A DNA stretch of 9,077 bases from UBA5941 sp021824385 (GTDB lineage: Bacteria > Patescibacteriota > Microgenomatia > UBA8517). The DNA lies in assembly GCA_027347685.1 (NCBI GenBank), contig DAIEQM010000037.1:1-9077 (forward strand). The letters are read 5' to 3'. The translations under genes were made by a program, and so were the position numbers. The notes under the pieces are model-generated. The model was not told where the DNA came from. It searched no databases and saw only the letters and a list, made by a program, of their open reading frames with translations. Below, in pieces: positions 1 through 6,001 of the stretch (its first letter is position 1; every line of letters starts with the position of its first letter).

Positions 1-23
1 ACACGAAAGGTGGGCCAAAGAAA

Positions 24-380
24 TTGAATATTCCCAAAATCGATCCGAAACAAATTCCTGAAATGCTGAAAAAAGTACCTCGAAAGTTCAAGATAATGGG
101 AGGATTTGTAATTGTCTTGTTTGTACTTCTCATCCTTGCCAGTTTCACGAAGCAGGGAAGACAAGTAAAAGAACTTATTCTCCCTTCCCCAAGCCCCATT
201 CCAGCATCGAGCCCAGTAGGCGAGGTTTTGAACCCAACACAATATGCGACCGATCAGGAAGTTTTGGACATTGAGAAAGCCCTTACCGAGTTTGATTCAA
301 AACTTGCGGGGACAGACTTGAAAGAAGATAGTTTGAGAGTTCCAAATTTGGATTACGTAGTAGACTTCACGAAACAATAG
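24..380 (+). CDS. Small single-pass membrane protein with Pro/Ser-rich linker, function unknown
   Basis: The protein has about 118 residues. A basic, Pro/Lys-rich cytosolic N-terminus (1-24) is followed by one hydrophobic segment (about 25-41), a basic flank (KQGRQVK), a Pro/Ser linker (PSPSPIP, 54-60) and a polar C-terminal segment (about 70-118) that should lie outside the membrane. I recognise no enzymatic motif or family. The nominal start is TTG at 24, with AAAGGTGG at 6-13 as a possible ribosome binding site. However, the frame is open to the left edge of the window, so the real start may lie upstream; an in-frame ATG at 63 is an alternative. The gene converges on the 88-residue ORF on the other strand with 15 nt between stops. 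The Pro/Ser linker after one TM is common in surface proteins of CPR bacteria; a role in the envelope is inference. Confidence 0.7.
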   Translation: MNIPKIDPKQIPEMLKKVPRKFKIMGGFVIVLFVLLILASFTKQGRQVKELILPSPSPIPASSPVGEVLNPTQYATDQEVLDIEKALTEFDSKLAGTDLKEDSLRVPNLDYVVDFTKQ

Positions 381-395
381 AAACTTCAAAAAAAA

Positions 396-662
396 TTACT
401 TGCTTTTTCGCGCTGCCTCCATTTTCGCGACATTGAGGATTTGTTCGTTAGTTGGAGTTTTTCCTTGAGCTATCATGTTTTCAAGTCCTTCTTGTGTAGT
501 AGGAACCGTTGTTTCAATCCCGTTTGGGCCCATTTTCATAGTATCAGGGGCAACTGTTTCGTCGTGTATGACACCGATTTTTCCAGACTGGTTTCCTTCT
601 TGTCCAGGCTCAATATTTGGTATCGGCTCCTCAGGTAAACTATTTGGCTGTTCAGGATTCAT
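396..662 (-). CDS. Small hypothetical protein, Pro/Glu-rich N-terminus
   Basis: This encodes 88 residues if translation begins at ATG 662-660 (MNPEQPNSL). A TTG two codons upstream (668) is also possible, but it would sit at or before the predicted transcription start. The first 30 residues are rich in Pro, Glu, Gln and Asn and look disordered. The C-terminal half (TPTNEQILNVAKMEAARKSK) can form a short basic helix. There is no signal peptide, TM segment or Cys in the mature reading, and I recognise no family. It lies 45 nt downstream of the thermonuclease gene on the same strand but has its own promoter-like elements. A T8 run (395-388) follows the stop without a clear hairpin. It is likely real because the frame is open with sensible composition, but no function can be assigned. 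Confidence 0.6.
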   Translation of the reverse strand: MNPEQPNSLPEEPIPNIEPGQEGNQSGKIGVIHDETVAPDTMKMGPNGIETTVPTTQEGLENMIAQGKTPTNEQILNVAKMEAARKSK

Positions 663-668
663 ACACAA

Positions 669-697
669 AATGTACTATTCTTAGTTGTAGAGGACAA
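669..697 (-). promoter_or_regulatory. Predicted promoter of the small hypothetical gene
   Basis: On the minus strand a TTGTCC -35 (697-692) and a TACATT -10 (674-669) are separated by 17 nt. Six bases then lead to ATG 662, so the transcript would be leaderless. This supports ATG 662 rather than TTG 668 as the start. Confidence 0.45.
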
Positions 698-707
698 GAG
701 GGAAAAG

Positions 708-1280
708 TTATTTTTGTGTAGGACACGCCTTCCACAAGCCCTTGTTATTAAACTCTGCAGTACGCTGGCTTGTCTGAAATTCTCTCTGGTGGGCAATATC
801 GGGTGGGTAACTCGTTGCAAACGCATACCCCTCTAGCACCAAGGTGTTATTAAATAACTCGTCTCCTCTATATACATAGCGCAAAAGTCGTCCAAAGTGG
901 TCTGTTTCAGAAACATCCTTTATGAGCCGTACATTTTGATTTAATAGACGCGACTTGGTGTAGTCCGATGCTTCTTTTCCAAAACACTGTACTGTTTTTC
1001 GAGGGTCGACCGATTCTGGACTATTTACCCCAATAAGACGTACTTTTTGACCAGTGTCTATTTCGATGGTATCTCCATCAACTACTCGAGTCACGACAAA
1101 TGTTTCATCGGTTTTGTCACCCAGAACGGGAGCTGTCGCGGGAAATGAAGTAGGAGAGGGTGCGTGTACGACTCTTTTAGGAAGGGGAGCATTGCTCGTT
1201 TCAAAAATAGAAAAGGTAAGCATAAAAATAGCAAAAAGATATGCCATAAGCCCCCGTTTGGTGCGTGGAATTCGAATCAT
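708..1280 (-). CDS. Thermonuclease (staphylococcal nuclease family), membrane-anchored or secreted
   Basis: This 190-residue protein belongs to the Ca2+-dependent staphylococcal nuclease family, which cleaves DNA and RNA. A basic N-terminus and hydrophobic segment (about 10-26) act as signal anchor or signal peptide, followed by a Pro-rich linker (31-52). The SNase domain spans about 60-184. VVDGDTIEI gives the metal-binding Asp70 (Asp21 of the staphylococcal enzyme), VRLIGVNSPES gives Arg81 (Arg35) and Glu89 (Glu43), and DHFGRLLRYVY gives Arg131 (Arg87). The D40/T41 pair is Asn86/Ser87, a variant I know from other family members. LVLEGYA and GLW close the fold. Cys99 and Cys186 are the only cysteines and could form a disulfide, consistent with export. 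The start is ATG 1280. There is no ribosome binding site. The gene is divergent from the DUF2207 gene with 52 bp between starts. A role in scavenging environmental nucleic acid is plausible for a nucleotide-auxotrophic CPR cell, but is inference. Confidence 0.9.
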   Translation of the reverse strand: MIRIPRTKRGLMAYLFAIFMLTFSIFETSNAPLPKRVVHAPSPTSFPATAPVLGDKTDETFVVTRVVDGDTIEIDTGQKVRLIGVNSPESVDPRKTVQCFGKEASDYTKSRLLNQNVRLIKDVSETDHFGRLLRYVYRGDELFNNTLVLEGYAFATSYPPDIAHQREFQTSQRTAEFNNKGLWKACPTQK

Positions 1281-1287
1281 ACAAGTG

Positions 1288-1325
1288 ACTTTAGGATATC
1301 ATAAAAAAAGAGGTAAGCGTTACAA
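1288..1325 (-). promoter_or_regulatory. Predicted promoter(s) of the thermonuclease gene
   Basis: On the minus strand, TTGTAA (1325-1320) and TATGAT (1303-1298) are spaced 16 nt apart and would give a leader of about 10 nt. Alternatively TAAAGT (1293-1288) lies 7 nt before ATG 1280 and would give a leaderless mRNA like most neighbours. Neither leader contains a ribosome binding site. The first -35 overlaps the -10 of the divergent gene. Confidence 0.4.
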
Positions 1326-1326
1326 T
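1321..1326 (+). promoter_or_regulatory. -10 element of the DUF2207 gene, leaderless configuration
   Basis: TACAAT (5 of 6 matches to TATAAT) ends 6 nt before ATG 1333, so transcription should start at or next to the start codon. No good -35 is visible 16-18 nt upstream. The hexamer overlaps the candidate -35 of the divergent thermonuclease promoter. Confidence 0.45.
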
Positions 1327-1332
1327 ATAAGT

Positions 1333-3150
1333 ATGAAGAAAATTATTATAGTAGCACTCGCGTTGTTTCTCTTTAAAACGGGTGTTGTTTTTGCGAAAGA
1401 CTACACCATTAAATCAGTGGATTTTGACGTGAAGCTGGATTCGTCAGGAAGAGCGGATGTAACTGAAACACGGATATATGCATTTAGTGGAATATTTAGC
1501 TATGCATACCTCGATCGAGATTTGTCTCCGCGGTGTAGTGGCTGCCCTCCAGTAGCTGTTTCAAATCTAAAGATTTACGACAACGGGCGCCTTCTCACTC
1601 CAAGCGAGTATACCGTCTCTGAAAGCAACAACAATTATCATCTCAATTGGACATATAGAGGAAACAACGACATTCACACCTTTCTCCTGAAATACTCACT
1701 CCAAAACGCTTATATAAACCACGTCGATTCCTCTGAGTTTTATTGGCAGCTTATTGGAGGAAAGTGGGATAAGGGTAGTAATGAAGTTCACTCAACGATT
1801 CATTTTCCAACCAGTGTTCCTGATAATGAAGTATGGGCGTATGGACATGGCCCTCTGAATGGCAAAATTGAGATCCCTACCAATACCTATGCAACCTTTA
1901 ATGCTCAAGATCTGCCCGCAAAAACATTTTTTGAAGTAAGAGTAGTACTACCGCGGCAAATGGGAATAGCAGTAAGTGATAACAAAACTCGTGAGCAGAT
2001 TTTTTCGGAAGAGAAAAAATTTCAGTCGGGCACACTCACTAATCGAGCTCTTTCGGACGGCATGTACCTCGTGTTTGTATTGATATCAGTCGCTTCAATT
2101 GGAATTGTTCTCTATTGGGGAGTGCGATGGTACAAATATGGGAACGATGTTTCTGTTCCCGAAATTAATTTGGCAGGATCTCTCCACGAACCCCCAACCG
2201 ATTTAGAACCGGCACTCGTGGAAAGTCTTATGCGGTGGGACCATACTGTCACCGGTAAGTCGATTGTTGCAACCATCGTTGAACTTTCAAGACGAAAGAT
2301 TTTGAAGATTGAAATTCTCAAAAAAGAGCCATTCTTGGGAATCTTCAACCAAGCGCCTGATATTATTTTCACTTATTCTGACAAAAATGCCAAAATTTCT
2401 GTTTTAGAGAAAAAATTATTAGATTTCCTCTTTGTAGATACTTCCGAATCAATATTTTTGAGTGAAATAAGTAAAAAAGGTAAGAGTGAGCCCACAAAAA
2501 CAAAAGAATTTTGGGAAGACTGGCGAAAGGTTGTGCCTAAAATGCTCGTCGAAAAGGGATATATTACCGCGGGAAGTGTGGTAGACCACGATGCAGCTTC
2601 ACGTGTTCAAAAAGGAATGTTTATTTTGGCTATATTGGGTTGGTTTTTTGGTGTGCGCTTGTTTGGCGAAATCGCAAGAATGTATTTAGTACCCGCAATA
2701 ATTACAACCATAATTGTTGCAGTATGTTCGTTTTTACTCATGTTTATATCCAAAGCACTTTACAGAAGAACACCAGAAGGCGACCGCGCGCTCGGTGAGT
2801 GGAGAGCATTCAAAAAGTTTATGACCGATTATTCAGTAACCAAAAATTATGCAATCGATTCAGTAATATTGTGGGAAAAGTATTTAGTATATGGTACGGC
2901 TCTTGGCATTTCAGCAAAAGCATTGTCTCAACTTCCTTTGAACCTAAATAAAAACTTTGAAGGTTCAAATCTGTATGTTTTTTATGGAAACCCAACCCAT
3001 GGAGCTTTTATGGGAGACAGTTTTAATGAGTCTTTTTCATCATTAAGTTCATCTTTCAATTCGTTTGGAGCATCTGGGGTGGGCGGCGGTGGCGGGTTTT
3101 CTGGCGGGGGTGGTGGCGGCGGAGGCGGTGGAGGTGGGGGAGCCGGGTAA
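1333..3150 (+). CDS. DUF2207 family membrane protein with poly-glycine C-terminus
   Basis: This 605-residue protein has the full DUF2207 (YciQ-like) layout. A signal peptide (1-21, ending VVFA) precedes an extracytoplasmic beta-rich domain (about 22-235, with Cys68 and Cys71). Then come TM1 (about 244-263), a cytosolic domain opening with a PP motif (PPTDLEPALVESLMRW) and a winged-helix-like VATIVELSRRKILKIE, and TM2/TM3 (about 429-444 and 451-474). The conserved RRTPEGDRALGEWRAFKKFM and EKYLVYGTALGI stretches follow. The C-terminus is Ser-rich, then almost pure glycine from about residue 583, a common ending in this family. ATG 1333 is chosen because the signal peptide begins there and a -10 sits just before it; the frame stays open upstream only antisense to the nuclease gene. 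The family function is unknown, with an envelope role inferred. It is 17 nt from the MFS gene. Confidence 0.9.
   Translation: MKKIIIVALALFLFKTGVVFAKDYTIKSVDFDVKLDSSGRADVTETRIYAFSGIFSYAYLDRDLSPRCSGCPPVAVSNLKIYDNGRLLTPSEYTVSESNNNYHLNWTYRGNNDIHTFLLKYSLQNAYINHVDSSEFYWQLIGGKWDKGSNEVHSTIHFPTSVPDNEVWAYGHGPLNGKIEIPTNTYATFNAQDLPAKTFFEVRVVLPRQMGIAVSDNKTREQIFSEEKKFQSGTLTNRALSDGMYLVFVLISVASIGIVLYWGVRWYKYGNDVSVPEINLAGSLHEPPTDLEPALVESLMRWDHTVTGKSIVATIVELSRRKILKIEILKKEPFLGIFNQAPDIIFTYSDKNAKISVLEKKLLDFLFVDTSESIFLSEISKKGKSEPTKTKEFWEDWRKVVPKMLVEKGYITAGSVVDHDAASRVQKGMFILAILGWFFGVRLFGEIARMYLVPAIITTIIVAVCSFLLMFISKALYRRTPEGDRALGEWRAFKKFMTDYSVTKNYAIDSVILWEKYLVYGTALGISAKALSQLPLNLNKNFEGSNLYVFYGNPTHGAFMGDSFNESFSSLSSSFNSFGASGVGGGGGFSGGGGGGGGGGGGGAG
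3076..3147 (+). repeat. G-rich low-complexity tract encoding the poly-Gly tail
   Basis: About 70 bases of GGN repeats on the plus strand contain many GG and GGGG-GGGGG runs. They encode the glycine tail of the DUF2207 protein, end at its stop codon, and lie directly upstream of the MFS gene's -10. The tract could form two-tier G-quadruplexes and is prone to replication slippage, so its length may vary between strains. Confidence 0.75.
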
Positions 3151-3152
3151 GC

Positions 3153-3158
3153 TATACT
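3153..3158 (+). promoter_or_regulatory. -10 element of the MFS gene, leaderless configuration
   Basis: TATACT (5 of 6) lies in the 17-nt gap after the DUF2207 stop, 9 nt before ATG 3168. The expected leader is 0-3 nt. The -35 region is G-rich coding sequence with no recognisable hexamer, so read-through from upstream is also possible. Confidence 0.4.
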
Positions 3159-3167
3159 GTACTTTCT

Positions 3168-4412
3168 ATGAAAGTCTCCCCAAAGGTATCGAACAAAACA
3201 CTGCTGATTGTTTCACTCACGGTTTTTCTCGATATGCTCGGATTTGGAATTTTGGTACCGATGGTTCCGCTTCTTATCGTAAACCCCCATATTGCGCAAA
3301 GTGTGCTCGATGCAAGCGTAAGTATACAAACGCGCTATATTCTCCTGGGAATTTTGATTGCACTCTTTCCCTTAACACAGCTTTTTGCGACGCCAGTCTT
3401 GGGAGACATATCGGATTCTATTGGACGTAAAAAAGTACTGTTGTTTTCTATTGTAGGCACGGCCTTTTCATATTTTTTAATGATTGTGGGAGTAGAAACA
3501 CGAAGCATTGCATTTTTGCTTATCGCACGAGCGCTTGACGGAATTTCCGGAGGTAACTTATCTGTTGCGCAAGCGGCGATTGCTGACATTAGTACCAATA
3601 GCACTCGTGCGCGCAATTTTGCATTTTTATCTGCTGCGTTTGGCCTAGGTTTTGTAATGGGCCCTGTGATGGGCACTCACCTGCAAAGAAGTGTGTGGGG
3701 CTTAAGCACCCCGTTCTTTGTTGCCTTTGTTCTCTCACTCATAAATATTTTTGTCGTATATGCGTTTATGACTGAAACTCGACAAAAAACAGCGCTCAAA
3801 AAGGGTGTGCGACTTGATCGCGCCTTTACGCATATAAAGTCCGCCCTTTCCATGAAAGGAATTAGACTGTTCTTTGCAGTCAACTTTTTTCTTCAAGGCT
3901 CGTTTGCAATATTTACGGCATTTTTGTCAGTCTTCGTGTTTGAGCGATCGAGTTTATCTGAAAGCCAATTTGGGTTTGTACTGTCATATCTTGGAATTTG
4001 GATGGTTGTTGGACAAATCGCGCTTACAAAATTATTTGCTATAAAACTGGGAGAACTCAGAGCTTTTTATATTTGTTTACTAGGGCTTTCGCTCTCAACC
4101 GTTTCACTTCTTACGGCACACGGGTTTGTATCATTTCTTATTATTACGCCATTTATTTCAATCTTTTTGGGCCTTTCACAAGCATTCTTGTTGTCACTTC
4201 TCAGTGCCTCGGTGAGGAGTGCCGAGCAGGGGGAAATTTTAGGGATTAACACATCGGTGACGGCACTCGCTCAAACGATTCCGCCAATTTTGGGAGGACT
4301 TGCGGCTGCGGCCTTTAGCCCAACCACCCCAATTTTGTTTGCTGCAGGAAGTACGTTTATTGCGTCACTTATTGTAAGGCGACGCGTGAAATTTTCTCTC
4401 AATACTGTATGA
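3168..4412 (+). CDS. MFS transporter, DHA1-like (drug:H+ antiporter type)
   Basis: This 414-residue protein is hydrophobic throughout, with about 12 predicted TM helices in two halves, the usual length for the 12-TM DHA1 group that includes TetA and MdtG. TM1 carries FLDMLGFGILVPMVPLL, a TetA-like signature with an acidic residue in the first helix. Motif A is in loop 2-3 (GDISDSIGRKK, about 79-89). ARALDGISGGN (121-130) marks TM4. The antiporter motif C in TM5 is GLGFVMGPVMG (159-169). In the C-terminal half, SAEQGEILGINTS followed by IPPILGG matches the TM10-11 region of this family. The likely role is proton-driven export of a small organic compound across the inner membrane; the substrate cannot be told from sequence. 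The stop TGA (4410-4412) lies 7 nt before the sigma-factor start, so co-transcription with it is likely. Confidence 0.9.
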   Translation: MKVSPKVSNKTLLIVSLTVFLDMLGFGILVPMVPLLIVNPHIAQSVLDASVSIQTRYILLGILIALFPLTQLFATPVLGDISDSIGRKKVLLFSIVGTAFSYFLMIVGVETRSIAFLLIARALDGISGGNLSVAQAAIADISTNSTRARNFAFLSAAFGLGFVMGPVMGTHLQRSVWGLSTPFFVAFVLSLINIFVVYAFMTETRQKTALKKGVRLDRAFTHIKSALSMKGIRLFFAVNFFLQGSFAIFTAFLSVFVFERSSLSESQFGFVLSYLGIWMVVGQIALTKLFAIKLGELRAFYICLLGLSLSTVSLLTAHGFVSFLIITPFISIFLGLSQAFLLSLLSASVRSAEQGEILGINTSVTALAQTIPPILGGLAAAAFSPTTPILFAAGSTFIASLIVRRRVKFSLNTV

Positions 4413-4413
4413 T
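4408..4413 (+). promoter_or_regulatory. Possible -10 element of the sigma-factor gene
   Basis: TATGAT (5 of 6) overlaps the last codons of the MFS gene and ends 6 nt before ATG 4420, again a leaderless geometry. AATACT at 4401-4406 is an alternative. No clear -35 is visible. Read-through from the MFS gene is an equally good explanation for expression. Confidence 0.3.
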
Positions 4414-4427
4414 GGATGTATGGATGT
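4412..4427 (+). repeat. 8-bp tandem duplication spanning the sigma-factor start codon
   Basis: The unit ATGGATGT occurs twice in a row (4412-4419 and 4420-4427). The second copy carries the start codon used here. The first copy's ATG overlaps the MFS stop (TGATG) and opens a five-codon ORF (MDVWM) that stops at 4427-4429, out of frame with the sigma gene. Confidence 0.8.
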
Positions 4428-4962
4428 AAAGTCGCTGCCCGATGAAGATTTGGCTATTTATGTACGTGAGGTAGATCTTGAGGCTTACCGTGAATTTGTA
4501 TCTCGCTATGAGATTCCACTCCTTAAATACGTACGCCCGCTCCTGTTGAACGAAATAAAATCGCACGAAGTAGTGCAGAGTGCTTTCATTGAGTGCTTCA
4601 AAAATATTAATGCCTTTAACCCTCGAACAAAATTTTCAGTATTTCTCTACCGATGCACTCATGGGGTGCTTAAAAATGCGCTTCATAAGAAGCATCAGGA
4701 GCTCGGGACATACGAAGATATGCTCGAAGATCTTTCGGGTGAAGACGATGCAGAACATGAGTTTGCTGACCGAGAATTTTTGGCACATATTAAAAAACAG
4801 GTACATAAACTTCCCGCAAAATACAAAGAATCCTTGGTGCTGCATTTTGTATCCCAAAAAAGCTATGATGAGATAGCGGATATTTTACAAATACCGCTGT
4901 CAAGCGTTTCCGCGCGGATAGGACTTGCTAAAACCTTAATAAAAAATTATGCGAAAAATTAA
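4420..4962 (+). CDS. ECF-type RNA polymerase sigma factor (sigma-70 family)
   Basis: This 180-residue protein has the two-domain ECF architecture. Region 2 (about 20-92) runs from DLEAYREFVSRYE through LLKYVRPLL and HEVVQSAFIECFKNI to FSVFLYRCTHGVLKNALHK. An acidic linker (93-117) follows. Region 4 (about 120-176) has KLPAKYKESLVLHF and the helix-turn-helix SYDEIADILQIPLSSVSARIGLAK that reads the -35 element. Sigma-1.1 and region 3 are absent, as expected for the group. The start ATG 4420 gives a normal N-terminus; there is no ribosome binding site. The gene lies 7 nt after the MFS gene and overlaps the downstream membrane-protein gene by 14 nt, the usual setting for an ECF sigma factor and its membrane-bound regulator. 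Its target promoters and trigger are unknown. The acidic linker is rather long but not abnormal. Confidence 0.9.
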   Translation: MDVKSLPDEDLAIYVREVDLEAYREFVSRYEIPLLKYVRPLLLNEIKSHEVVQSAFIECFKNINAFNPRTKFSVFLYRCTHGVLKNALHKKHQELGTYEDMLEDLSGEDDAEHEFADREFLAHIKKQVHKLPAKYKESLVLHFVSQKSYDEIADILQIPLSSVSARIGLAKTLIKNYAKN

Positions 4963-5623
4963 AAAGGCACCAGATGTATCGAAAAGCGTTATGGGAGGAC
5001 GAGTTATGGAGAGAATTCATGCCGAGCACATAGTTCCTACCGCTTCATCCTCGTTTTTGTGGAGAAACATACTTTTGGGATTTGCAGTTGGGCTCTCAAT
5101 GCTAATTGGTATATTTTTTGCGAGTATCACCTTATTTAAACTTTCAAATATTCATGTTTTTGGAAATGCGTTTATGTTTCAGCATTTGCCTTGGTTTTCA
5201 ATCGGACTTGCTCTTGCGTGTTTTTTACTCACCTTTGCACTTTTGGAATATTACAAGGTTTTCTATCGACTCTCATTACTGACACTTTTCACATCAGTCG
5301 CAGTTGTTTTCTTTGTACTTGGATTTTTGTTTACCAAAACCCCAATTCATACTCGCTTAGTTCAAAGTAGGTTTTCAGCCCTCTATGCAGTCGAAGAAAA
5401 GCCCATGATGGTGTATGCGGGGCGTGCGCTTGAGGTTCGTACCCAAAATGCATTTTTGCTTGAAACCTTGAGAGGGGAGAAACTCCACATGTATATTCCC
5501 GCCGATACGCGACTTCCAGTCAGTGGCATAAAAGAGGGTCAATCTGTATTGGTGGCTGGATACTACCAAAGTGGCTTCTTTGTTGTGAAGGGCTTCTTGT
5601 CGCTTGGAAAACCTCAGGTGTAA
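4949..5623 (+). CDS. Three-TM membrane protein, putative regulator (anti-sigma) of the adjacent ECF sigma factor
   Basis: The protein has 224 residues: a short basic cytosolic N-terminus (1-38), TM helices at about 40-62, 82-100 and 107-128, and a C-terminal domain (about 148-220) that this topology places outside the membrane. That domain is beta-rich (MMVYAGRALEVRT, LHMYIPADTRLP, GQSVLVAGYY, GFFVVKGF) and resembles an OB-fold. The start overlaps the sigma gene by 14 nt, which implies translational coupling. Position makes an anti-sigma role likely, but the zinc-binding HxxxCxxC motif of the common class is absent and the N-terminus is very short, so this would be an unusual type. An in-frame ATG at 5006 is preceded by GGGAGGA (4993-4999) at ideal spacing and would give 205 residues; I prefer 4949 because of the overlap, but the choice is open. 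The stop lies 3 nt from the convergent gene. Confidence 0.75.
   Translation: MRKIKKAPDVSKSVMGGRVMERIHAEHIVPTASSSFLWRNILLGFAVGLSMLIGIFFASITLFKLSNIHVFGNAFMFQHLPWFSIGLALACFLLTFALLEYYKVFYRLSLLTLFTSVAVVFFVLGFLFTKTPIHTRLVQSRFSALYAVEEKPMMVYAGRALEVRTQNAFLLETLRGEKLHMYIPADTRLPVSGIKEGQSVLVAGYYQSGFFVVKGFLSLGKPQV
4993..4999 (+). promoter_or_regulatory. Possible internal Shine-Dalgarno sequence (GGGAGGA)
   Basis: GGGAGGA lies 6 nt before the in-frame ATG at 5006 inside the membrane-protein gene. It is one of very few good ribosome binding sites in the window. It either marks an alternative start (205 residues) or simply encodes the Gly-Gly of MGGR. Confidence 0.35.
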
Positions 5624-5626
5624 GGC

Positions 5627-5986
5627 TTATCTAAAATTAATTTTTCTAAGTCCAAATGTATTGCCTGACTTTTCAACTGGCTTCATAATCATTCGCTTTA
5701 TTCCAACCTCGTCAATTTTAGGGAAGTGTTTTCTCACCTCATCTTGGAATTTTTCGGCAAGCTTACTCGTGTACTCGCCGAAGCCGTTCACTTCACTACG
5801 CTTACATAAAATATCTTCGTACTTTCGGACAATGCCCATAACAACTTTCCCTTTTTCGTTAAATTGATCCTGAACTTTGGCTGCATTCAAAACGTATTCA
5901 TCATGAAGTTTTTGGAAGTCATCAAATATTTCTTTGTTGTCGCGAACCATTTGTTCGTATGCTTCTTTGTAGCGGGTCTGTGCCAT
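5627..5986 (-). CDS. Small helical hypothetical protein
   Basis: This 119-residue protein is highly charged and almost entirely helical by composition. Heptad-like spacing at 5-60 (YEQMVRDN, FDDFQKLHDEY, VQDQFNEKG) suggests a coiled coil. A second amphipathic stretch is LAEKFQDEVRKHFPKI (about 76-91), and the tail is basic (LRKINFR). There is no signal peptide or TM segment; one Cys (61). I recognise no family. The start is ATG 5986, supported by a perfect TATAAT 9 nt upstream and no ribosome binding site. It follows the ATP-cone gene by 15 nt on the same strand, and its stop is 3 nt from the stop of the convergent membrane-protein gene, so transcripts from both sides may overlap. It is probably cytosolic; its function is unknown. 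Confidence 0.7.
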   Translation of the reverse strand: MAQTRYKEAYEQMVRDNKEIFDDFQKLHDEYVLNAAKVQDQFNEKGKVVMGIVRKYEDILCKRSEVNGFGEYTSKLAEKFQDEVRKHFPKIDEVGIKRMIMKPVEKSGNTFGLRKINFR

Positions 5987-5995
5987 ATACGTATT

Positions 5996-6001
5996 ATTAT
6001 A
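5996..6001 (-). promoter_or_regulatory. Consensus TATAAT -10 of the 119-residue ORF
   Basis: A perfect TATAAT (6001-5996, minus strand) sits in the 15-nt gap between the ATP-cone stop and ATG 5986, with 9 nt to the ATG. A weak AAGACA (6025-6020) with an 18-nt spacer inside the upstream gene could be the -35. The transcript would be leaderless or nearly so. Confidence 0.5.

Noticed and set aside
381..400. T8 run after the minus-strand hypothetical gene as an intrinsic terminator
   Set aside because: No stable GC hairpin precedes the T-run on the minus strand.
441..684. Plus-strand ORFs opposite the small hypothetical gene
   Set aside because: Cys/Phe/Ser-rich shadow translations with no start signal. 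The minus-strand frame has more natural composition and a promoter, though certainty here is moderate.
1054..1332. 93-codon N-terminal extension of the DUF2207 reading frame
   Set aside because: It is antisense to the thermonuclease coding region, has no family similarity, and the signal peptide and -10 element place the start at 1333.
3065..3430. 121-codon plus-strand ORF across the DUF2207/MFS junction
   Set aside because: It overlaps two well-supported genes in another frame and contains no recognisable motif.
4410..4412. Possible UGA-as-glycine recoding (Gracilibacteria/Absconditabacteria code)
   Set aside because: TGA ends the MFS gene at the expected length immediately before the sigma start, and no recognised gene contains an internal TGA.
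5624..5645. AAAATTAATTTT palindrome at the convergent gene ends as a bidirectional terminator
   Set aside because: It is AT-only, short, and lies inside the last codons of the 119-residue gene; too weak to call.
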